A stretch of DNA of 8,335 bases, taken from NCBI GenBank assembly GCA_050743385.1, contig JBOGFJ010000059.1:1-8335 (forward strand), written 5' to 3'. The notes beneath the pieces were generated by a model. That model was not told the origin of the DNA, did no database searches, and saw only the letters and a program-made list of their open reading frames with translations. Shown one piece after another: positions 1-4,305 of the stretch. Both the position numbers and the translations under genes were made by a program. This DNA comes from JACDBD01 sp050743385 (GTDB lineage: Bacteria > Actinomycetota > Acidimicrobiia > IMCC26256 > JACDBD01). Every line of letters starts with the position of its first letter. The first letter of the stretch is position 1.

Positions 1-1
1 G

Positions 2-64
2 TTGGAGGTCGTCCCGGCGCCGGCGCAGCCCGTCCCGGCCGCGCAGGTGCGATTCACTGGCTGA
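2..64 (+). CDS. C-terminal tail of a secreted protein, paralogue of the next gene (partial)
   Basis: Only the last 20 codons are in the window, ending in TGA at 62-64. They read LEVVPAPAQPVPAAQVRFTG. This matches the end of the gene at 69-827 (EEVVPAPAQAVPAQARFTG) almost residue for residue, and at DNA level a 24-nt block is identical. The same reading frame and the same stop context in both copies make this the end of a real tandem paralogue rather than a chance open frame. By analogy with the neighbour it should be a secreted choice-of-anchor P type protein, but no domain of it can be seen here. The neighbour's ATG follows after only 4 nt, so the two are probably co-transcribed and perhaps translationally coupled. 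Confidence 0.75.
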   Translation: MEVVPAPAQPVPAAQVRFTG

Positions 65-67
65 TCT
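5..67 (+). repeat. Direct repeat, copy 1 (3' end of tandem paralogue)
   Basis: Matches 771-830. The first 24 nt (5-28) are identical to 771-794. The rest differs by one codon in length and scattered substitutions, and identity resumes through the stop codon and three further bases (GGCTGATCT). It is a coding repeat marking a gene duplication. Confidence 0.8.
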
Positions 68-68
68 G

Positions 69-827
69 ATGCGAACGGCGCGCCGTTTCCTCGTACTGGC
101 GGCCTTGTCGTCGCTCGCGGTCGTGGCCGCGCCGGCGGCGCGCGCGCAGACACCCACGGTCGCGTCGGTGATCGGTTCCGCCGACGGCCTGTTCGTCGAC
201 CTCGACATCAATGTCGACGACAGCCCGGGCCTCACCTTCGGCCCCGAGCCGTCGGTGACCCTGCCGCCGCAGGGTGGTTCGGTCAGCGACCAGGTCGCCA
301 GCGTCAGCGAGACGGTGGCCTTCGTGTCGCTCACCGCCGATCTGCTGCGGGTCTCGGCAGAGGGCGCGCTCGGGCCCGATGGCTTCGCCACCGCCGAGTC
401 GACGGTCGCCGACATCGAGCTCCAGGAGCTGGACAGCCTGTTCATCGGCGGCATCGTCGGCGCCGAAGCCATCACCGCCACCTGCTCGGCCGACCTCAGC
501 GGTGTGAGCGGCTCGACGACGCTGGTCGGCGCGAGCGTTCTCGATACCGCGCTCGACGTGGAGCCCGAGCCCAACACAGAGTTCGCGATCGCGATCGACG
601 GCGCCGAGGTGAGCGGCATCCTCAACCGGCAGGTCGAGAACCCCGACGGCTCGCTCTCGGTGACCGCGCTCGTGCTCGAGATCGTCATCGGCGACGACAT
701 CATCACCGGCACGCTCGAGATCGGCCCCGCCACCTGTGGTGTCGTCGAGGGCATCGAGTTGCCGGCGGAAGAGGTCGTCCCGGCGCCGGCGCAGGCCGTG
801 CCCGCGCAGGCCCGCTTCACGGGCTGA
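69..827 (+). CDS. Secreted protein, choice-of-anchor P family-like
   Basis: A 252-residue exported protein of unknown function. Residues 1-26 form a signal peptide: basic RTARR, a hydrophobic core, then an A-R-A signal peptidase I site before Q27. The mature part has the pattern I associate with actinobacterial choice-of-anchor P proteins: GPEPSVTLPPQGG near residue 58, short beta-strand-like repeats, AITATCSADLSG with Cys139, a GSTTLVGA segment, PEPNT, DGSLSVTALVL, and a closing GPATCGV with Cys223. The two cysteines could form a disulphide. The tail is Pro/Ala-rich and ends in RFTG with no membrane helix, LPXTG motif or basic anchor, so the usual C-terminal anchor is absent. No clear Shine-Dalgarno precedes the ATG, which lies 4 nt after the stop of the upstream paralogue. 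Its stop is 3 nt from the convergent sir2 stop. The family call is from memory of sequence patterns and unverified. Confidence 0.75.
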   Translation: MRTARRFLVLAALSSLAVVAAPAARAQTPTVASVIGSADGLFVDLDINVDDSPGLTFGPEPSVTLPPQGGSVSDQVASVSETVAFVSLTADLLRVSAEGALGPDGFATAESTVADIELQELDSLFIGGIVGAEAITATCSADLSGVSGSTTLVGASVLDTALDVEPEPNTEFAIAIDGAEVSGILNRQVENPDGSLSVTALVLEIVIGDDIITGTLEIGPATCGVVEGIELPAEEVVPAPAQAVPAQARFTG

Positions 828-830
828 TCT
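771..830 (+). repeat. Direct repeat, copy 2 (3' end of the complete paralogue)
   Basis: Second copy of the repeat at 5-67. It encodes the Pro/Ala-rich tail and the RFTG terminus of the 69-827 gene. Because the copies correspond to the same part of two adjacent genes, the repeat unit is most simply the whole gene, about 766 bp apart. Confidence 0.8.
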
Positions 831-1613
831 CTAGGCGATCTGCTCGACCAGGGCGGGGAGCACGTCGCCCAGCTGGTCGCGGACGACCGCGTCGGCGTAG
901 CGGTCGAACGGCGTCTCCTGAGCATTCATGACGACCAGGCGCGCCCCGGCGCCGAGCGCGATCTCGGGCAGACCCGCCGCCGGGTACACGGTGAGCGACG
1001 ACCCGACGGCGAGGAAGAGGTCTGATGCCGCCGCCGCCTGCTGGGAGCGCTCGAGGTCGGCGACGACGAGGTTCTCGCCGAACGAGATCGTCGCAGACTT
1101 CAGGATGCCTCCGCAGTAGAGGCAGTCGGGATCCTCCTCCCCGGCGCGCACACGCTCGAGCGTCTCGTGCATCGGGCCGCGCCAGTCGCATCCCAGACAC
1201 TTGGCGTCGTGCACCGTGCCGTGGATCTCGACGACGACCTCGGGGGGCGTGCCCGCCTTCTGGTGGAGCCCGTCGATGTTCTGGGTCACGAGCGTGTGGA
1301 AGCCGGGCGAGCGCGACAACTCGGCGAGGGCGCGGTGCCCGGCGTTGGGTTCGGCCTCGAAGAACGAGCTCTCGAGCCGGTTCTTCCACGCCTTCACTCG
1401 CACCGCAGGATCGGAGACGTAGTACTGCAGCGTCGCCGTCTTCTCGGCGTCGGGGTTCTTGGTCCAGACGCCCTGGGGCCCGCGGAAGTCGGGGATCCCC
1501 GACTCGGTCGAGATCCCCGCGCCGGTGAGCACGACGATCCGCTCGGCGCGGCGCACCCATCCCGCGAGGTCTTCGAGGTCGTTCGCCACGGCCACCGAGA
1601 CTACGCGTGCCAT
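831..1613 (-). CDS. NAD-dependent protein deacylase, Sir2 (sirtuin) family
   Basis: A 260-residue cytosolic sirtuin that removes acyl groups from lysines using NAD+, giving nicotinamide and O-acyl-ADP-ribose. The Rossmann-fold NAD motifs are GAGISTESGIPDFRG from residue 31 and TQNID at 110-114. His131 in EIHGTV is the expected catalytic histidine. Cys139/Cys142 and Cys164/Cys167 form the structural zinc site. VGSSLTVYPAAGLP and VMNAQETPFD complete the cofactor site. The Tyr-x-x-Arg acyl-pocket motif of desuccinylase-type sirtuins appears to be Trp-x-x-Arg here (W76-K-N-R79), so a substrate other than succinyl-lysine is likelier, though alignment there needs a gap. I chose the ATG at 1611-1613 because it sits 25 residues before the first NAD motif. 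The open frame continues upstream to 1775, but that part is repeat and nuclease-gene sequence. It is the last gene of the minus-strand cluster, 37 nt after the DUF559 stop, and is convergent with the secreted-protein gene. Confidence 0.93.
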   Translation of the reverse strand: MARVVSVAVANDLEDLAGWVRRAERIVVLTGAGISTESGIPDFRGPQGVWTKNPDAEKTATLQYYVSDPAVRVKAWKNRLESSFFEAEPNAGHRALAELSRSPGFHTLVTQNIDGLHQKAGTPPEVVVEIHGTVHDAKCLGCDWRGPMHETLERVRAGEEDPDCLYCGGILKSATISFGENLVVADLERSQQAAAASDLFLAVGSSLTVYPAAGLPEIALGAGARLVVMNAQETPFDRYADAVVRDQLGDVLPALVEQIA

Positions 1614-1617
1614 CCCT

Positions 1618-1664
1618 GTCTCGAGGCCGTAGGGGCCGGATTCCGAACCCTCAGGCCTCGAGTC
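1618..1664. repeat. 47-nt palindromic repeat, copy A
   Basis: Imperfect palindrome centred on T1641. The outer arms pair over TCGAGGCC/GGCCTCGA with one extra base pair, and an inner stem pairs GGG/CCC and CGGA/TCCG around the centre. It matches copy B (2593-2639) at 40 of 47 positions in the same orientation. The TGA stop of the DUF559 gene (1651-1653, read on the minus strand) lies inside it, so the repeat supplies that protein's last codons. Its other edge is 4 nt from the sir2 start codon, so it would also form a hairpin in the sir2 leader and could affect ribosome access. Confidence 0.85.
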
Positions 1665-2583
1665 TCGCATCGAGTGCGGCGCGAACGGCGGCGACGACGG
1701 CAGCGGGCTCGTTCGTGAGGTCCGCCCATGTGAATCGCAGGGTGCGCCAACCGGCAAGGGTCGCCTCGTTGTCACGGCGGCGGTCTTCGGCGAAATCCCT
1801 GCGGCGCATGTGCCAACGGCGGCTGTCGGCCTCGATGATCAGCCTTTCCTCGGGATAGGCGGCATCGACTCGCCCTTCGCCCGGAAGGCGGCCTGGGAAC
1901 GGGTACTCCAGGTGGGGGCGGGGGAGTCCGCCCTCCCGGAGCACCCGGAGCAGCAGGCGTTCGAGCTTGGTGCCGGGAGGGACGTACCCGGGGGAGTGAG
2001 CGGCCAGAAGCGGACGGAGGGTATTGACCCCAGGCTTTCCGGGGCGGGCGACCGCGTCGAAGCATGCGCAGAGCTGGTCGATGCTCACCTTCTCGTCCGC
2101 AAGAGCCTCTTCCACGACGTACCCGACCCGCCCGCGCCGACATACCGCGGCGAGATCGATGACGGTGCGCGCCGCCGTCGTCACGGGAAGACGTTCGAGG
2201 GTGGTCACGTGTTCGGATGCGACGTCGTCGAGCTGGTGCACGGTCACGCCGCGGCGTTGGCGGCCCGCGCCGTGGCGGATCGTGACGACCACTCGTCCGG
2301 GCTGGAACGTCGGGAACCGGTATAGGGCCGCTGCGGACTCGTGCGAGACGATCGCCGGTCCGCTCGTCGCGAGCACCGCGGTGAAGAGCGACGCGTGCCA
2401 GGACAGCGGGAAGTCTCGCAATCGGTACACGCCGTCGGCGACGGCGATCCAGAGGCCCGCCGCGAGCCGACGTCGAACCAAGCTCGGGGTCGCGCCACAC
2501 GCCAACGCTTGCCGGCGCGAGAAGATCCCGAACTGGCGACCGGCGATCGCGCTGATCGCCTCGTCGATGCCTCGAGCAGTCAT
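1651..2583 (-). CDS. DUF559 (Vsr-like PD-(D/E)XK) nuclease-fold protein with AbiEi-like N-terminal domain
   Basis: A 310-residue protein of a group common in actinobacteria. Residues 5-60 form a helix-turn-helix region like the N-terminal domain of AbiEi, the antitoxin of type IV toxin-antitoxin systems (AISAIAGRQFGIFSRRQAL, then RRLAAGLWIAVADGVYRL). Residues 65-190 are the usual linking domain (HESAAALYRF, TTAARTVIDLA). Residues 200-290 match DUF559, a Vsr-related endonuclease fold: E208 in TKLERLLL, D240 in GRVDAAYP, E251-A-D253 in LIIEADS, W257-H258, then GWRTLRFTWADL. The key acidic residues are present, so catalysis is possible but unproven for the family. No AbiEii-type toxin gene is next to it. 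The ATG at 2581-2583 is chosen because the AbiEi-like domain begins right after it; upstream sequence is the palindromic repeat. Its last residues (RLEA) and stop come from repeat copy A. Ribosome binding site is weak. Confidence 0.85.
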   Translation of the reverse strand: MTARGIDEAISAIAGRQFGIFSRRQALACGATPSLVRRRLAAGLWIAVADGVYRLRDFPLSWHASLFTAVLATSGPAIVSHESAAALYRFPTFQPGRVVVTIRHGAGRQRRGVTVHQLDDVASEHVTTLERLPVTTAARTVIDLAAVCRRGRVGYVVEEALADEKVSIDQLCACFDAVARPGKPGVNTLRPLLAAHSPGYVPPGTKLERLLLRVLREGGLPRPHLEYPFPGRLPGEGRVDAAYPEERLIIEADSRRWHMRRRDFAEDRRRDNEATLAGWRTLRFTWADLTNEPAAVVAAVRAALDARLEA

Positions 2584-2592
2584 CAAGCCCGT

Positions 2593-2639
2593 GACTCGAG
2601 GCCCACGGGGCCGGATTCCGGACCCTACGGCCTCGAGTC
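2593..2639. repeat. 47-nt palindromic repeat, copy B
   Basis: Near-perfect palindrome centred on T2616. Outer arms of 11 bp are exact (GACTCGAGGCC at 2593-2603 with GGCCTCGAGTC at 2629-2639). After three mismatched positions GGG pairs with CCC, then after one mismatch CCGGA pairs with TCCGG around the central T: 19 of 23 positions pair. It fills most of the 65-nt gap between the winged-helix gene and the DUF559 gene. As RNA it would form a very stable intercistronic hairpin, without a U-run after it, so it could stabilise or attenuate the transcript rather than act as a textbook terminator. Confidence 0.88.
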
Positions 2640-2648
2640 TGAGGATTT

Positions 2649-3254
2649 TCAGGCGGCGGGGTCGGATGTGGCGGCGTCGATCGACTCGCGGTGGCGCTCG
2701 TAGGCCCAGCGGGCGCTCTCGGCACAGATCGACGGGTGAAACCCGGTGGCGTGCAGCACCCGCTCGACGTGGTCGGGGTCGTCGCCTTGCTCGAGCAGTG
2801 TGAACGCGAGCCGACGGGCGCGCCGCCGCGCCTCGGCGAGTGGCGTCTCCTCGAGACGCGCCTCCGCCCATTCGGCGTGAGCAACCTGCAGCTCGACCGG
2901 CAGCCGCCGGACGTGACGGCGGTTGATCGGCGGGAGATTGCGCCGCACGGCGACCGTGCCCCGCCCGTCGTCGCAGGCGAGGTCGAACTGGGCCAGGCGC
3001 GTCAGCGACCGCACGAGCGGCGAGCTGGTGCCGTCGCGGTGGCCCAGGCCGAGGGCCTGCGACGTGTCGGCGACCGGGAGCTCGACTCCTTCGGGGCGGG
3101 CGTCGAAGCGACTGGCGAGGTGACGCAGGAGCAGCAGGGCGGTGGGCCCGAGCGTGGGCAGCCAGAAGGTCTCCACGTACAGCGAGCGGGGGTCGTGGCC
3201 GAGAGTGTCGATCACCGGGTCGTTCCACGGCTTGATCGTGAGGCTGGGGGTCAT
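2649..3254 (-). CDS. Uncharacterised winged-helix-like protein
   Basis: A 201-residue protein that I cannot assign to a named family. No signal peptide or membrane segment is visible, so it is probably cytosolic. Residues 1-32 carry a distinctive segment (KPWNDPVIDTLGHDPRS, then FWLPTLGPT). Residues 33-106 look like a winged helix: a helix LLLLRHLASRF, a second helix VADTSQALGL, a recognition-helix candidate SSPLVRSLTRLAQFDL, and a two-strand wing around DDGRGTVAVRRNLPPI. Residues 120-198 are charged and helical with an Arg-rich stretch (EARRRARRLAFTLL) and a possible second helical bundle. DNA binding is inferred only from this pattern. The start is well supported by a GGAGG 7 nt upstream. 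It is the first gene of the minus-strand cluster and has its own strong-looking promoter, with a small inverted repeat over the -10 that it might bind itself. Confidence 0.8.
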   Translation of the reverse strand: MTPSLTIKPWNDPVIDTLGHDPRSLYVETFWLPTLGPTALLLLRHLASRFDARPEGVELPVADTSQALGLGHRDGTSSPLVRSLTRLAQFDLACDDGRGTVAVRRNLPPINRRHVRRLPVELQVAHAEWAEARLEETPLAEARRRARRLAFTLLEQGDDPDHVERVLHATGFHPSICAESARWAYERHRESIDAATSDPAA

Positions 3255-3261
3255 ATGGGTT

Positions 3262-3266
3262 CCTCC
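3262..3266 (-). promoter_or_regulatory. Shine-Dalgarno site of the winged-helix gene
   Basis: GGAGG on the minus strand, 7 nt from the ATG at 3252-3254. It is the clearest ribosome binding site in the window and fixes this start; most other genes here have weak or no such site. Confidence 0.85.
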
Positions 3267-3305
3267 GCAGAGTTGTGAATGCGGGGGAAGTGTGATCTGA
3301 GAGCG

Positions 3306-3320
3306 CTATAAAATGTATAG
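3306..3320. promoter_or_regulatory. Possible operator over the -10 element
   Basis: CTATA (3306-3310) and TATAG (3316-3320) form a 15-nt inverted repeat with a 5-nt centre, covering the -10 element and probable start site of the leftward promoter. A repressor bound here would block the promoter. The arms are short and partly a by-product of a TATA-type -10, so this is tentative. Confidence 0.3.
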
Positions 3321-3341
3321 AACAGCCGCAGGCGGCGTCAA
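3314..3341 (-). promoter_or_regulatory. Sigma70-type promoter for the winged-helix/DUF559/sir2 cluster
   Basis: On the minus strand, TTGACG (3341-3336) and TATACA (3319-3314) are separated by 16 nt, close to the housekeeping consensus. Transcription would start near 3307, giving a leader of about 50 nt with the GGAGG site. The AT-rich -10 region stands out sharply from the surrounding GC-rich DNA. Confidence 0.7.
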
Positions 3342-3384
3342 CTGGCGCTCGGCGCTCTGCTCTCGCTGAGTTGCCGGCACTGCG

Positions 3385-3390
3385 TAGAAT
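3385..3390 (+). promoter_or_regulatory. -10 element for a leaderless L,D-transpeptidase transcript
   Basis: TAGAAT fits the TANNNT -10 pattern of actinobacteria and ends 8 nt before the ATG at 3399, so transcription should begin at or within a base or two of the start codon. There is no Shine-Dalgarno between them, as expected for a leaderless mRNA. No convincing -35 element is seen at the right distance. Confidence 0.55.
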
Positions 3391-3398
3391 CTCGGGCG

Positions 3399-4277
3399 AT
3401 GTCGTGGGCGCGCCGGGGCTCGAAGGAATCGACTGAACCCCGCGTGACGCGGGCCGAGCGGGCCCGTCGACGCGGGCGGCGCCGGACCGTCCTCGCCGTC
3501 GGCGTCGCCGCCCTCCTCCTCGGCCCCGTCACCGGCGTCGGGGTCTTGCGAGGTGAGGAGGCGAAGCCGCAAGCCGCCCCGCCACCGACGACGCAAGCGA
3601 CCACGACGACGACGCTGGCGGAGGAGCCGGCGACGTTCGCGACGACAGCGGTCGAGTCACTCGGGGTCCGCACCGAGCCGCGCGCCGACGCCCCGCTCCT
3701 CACCTCGCTCGCGGCCGTCACCGGGTACGGGCTCACCACCACGCTGCTCGTCGACACCGACCAAGCGGCCGCCGCGCCGGGATGGGTCCCGGTGCTCGTC
3801 CCCTTCCACAAGCCCAACAGCACCCTCGGCTGGGTTCCCGAAGCGGAGGTGACGCTCGCCGAGACTCCCTACGAGATCGAGATCAGCCTCAGCCGGCACG
3901 AGCTCGTGTTCCTCAATGCCGGCGAGCCCGTCGTCAGCACGGCAGTCATCCTCGGCACGCCCGCGACCCCTACGCCGCCCGGGCGCTTTTACGTGACCGA
4001 CCCGCTCAACTGCAACACGGAAGTCGTGCCCGGCTACCCGGTGGCGCAGTGCAGCAGCGCGTACGGAGCCTTCGCCATCGGCATCTCCGGGCTCTCGGAC
4101 GCGCTCGACTCGTTCGACGGCACGATCCCGCAGATCGCCGTGCACGGGACCAACCTTCCGCCCACCGAGCTCGGCAAGGACCTGTCGAACGGGTGCGTGC
4201 GCATCCCCAACGAGGTCGTCACCCAGATCGCCCAGACGACACCGCTGCTGGGCGTGCCCGTCACGATCACCGCCTGA
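3399..4277 (+). CDS. Membrane-anchored L,D-transpeptidase (YkuD domain)
   Basis: A 292-residue cell-wall enzyme of the YkuD family, which forms 3-3 peptidoglycan cross-links or attaches proteins to peptidoglycan. Residues 1-29 are cytosolic and very basic. Residues 30-50 form one membrane helix that either anchors the protein or acts as a signal. Residues 55-78 are a Pro/Thr linker with a run of threonines. Residues 82-153 resemble a bacterial SH3-like domain (SLGVRTEPRADAPLLTSL, then LGWVPEAEV), which may bind the wall. Residues 158-292 are the catalytic domain: H249-G-T and S263-N-G-C266-V-R, with Cys266 the nucleophile and His249 its partner. Cys205 and Cys218 lie in an extra loop before the active site and may be bonded outside the cell. 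The start follows a -10 element directly. Convergent with the GGDEF-EAL gene, 24 nt between stops. Confidence 0.92.
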   Translation: MSWARRGSKESTEPRVTRAERARRRGRRRTVLAVGVAALLLGPVTGVGVLRGEEAKPQAAPPPTTQATTTTTLAEEPATFATTAVESLGVRTEPRADAPLLTSLAAVTGYGLTTTLLVDTDQAAAAPGWVPVLVPFHKPNSTLGWVPEAEVTLAETPYEIEISLSRHELVFLNAGEPVVSTAVILGTPATPTPPGRFYVTDPLNCNTEVVPGYPVAQCSSAYGAFAIGISGLSDALDSFDGTIPQIAVHGTNLPPTELGKDLSNGCVRIPNEVVTQIAQTTPLLGVPVTITA

Positions 4278-4305
4278 GCAGACGCCCGACGTCGACCGCG
4301 CTCAG
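4274..4305. terminator. Weak inverted repeat spanning two convergent stop codons
   Basis: CTGAGC (4274-4279) and GCTCAG (4300-4305) are complementary and each contains the stop codon of one convergent gene. The 20-nt loop holds a CGACGTCG palindrome. No T-run follows on either strand, so it is at best a weak two-way terminator; part of the symmetry comes simply from both stops being TGA. Confidence 0.25.

Larger units (their letters stand above)
1618..2639. mobile_element. Candidate palindrome-bracketed nuclease cassette
   Basis: The two copies of the 47-nt palindrome bracket a single gene, the DUF559 nuclease, with nothing else between them. The start codon is 9 nt from copy B and the stop codon is inside copy A. 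Flanking genes (winged-helix protein and sir2) are intact on either side. No transposase, integrase or obvious target-site duplication is seen, so mobility is an inference from layout only. The alternative is that the palindrome is a common intergenic element in this genome that happens to sit on both sides. Confidence 0.3.

Noticed and set aside
1614..1775. 54-residue N-terminal extension of the sirtuin
   Set aside because: It would be translated from the palindromic repeat and the end of the nuclease gene, and sirtuins of this type normally begin about where the ATG at 1613 does. The alternative ATG at 1670 is kept only as a question in the findings.
1651..2583. Complete type IV toxin-antitoxin (AbiE) locus
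   Set aside because: Only the AbiEi-like N-terminal domain is present; the C-terminal part is a DUF559 nuclease fold and no AbiEii nucleotidyltransferase gene is adjacent.
2024..2803. Plus-strand open frame opposite the nuclease gene
   Set aside because: Antisense shadow with Arg/Ser/Thr-rich composition and no motif; it crosses the palindromic repeat and a gene boundary.
2584..3228. Upstream extension of the DUF559 reading frame
   Set aside because: The frame stays open to 3228 but that stretch overlaps the well-supported winged-helix gene in another frame and reads as low-complexity Arg/Pro/Ala sequence. The conserved domain starts right after the ATG at 2583.
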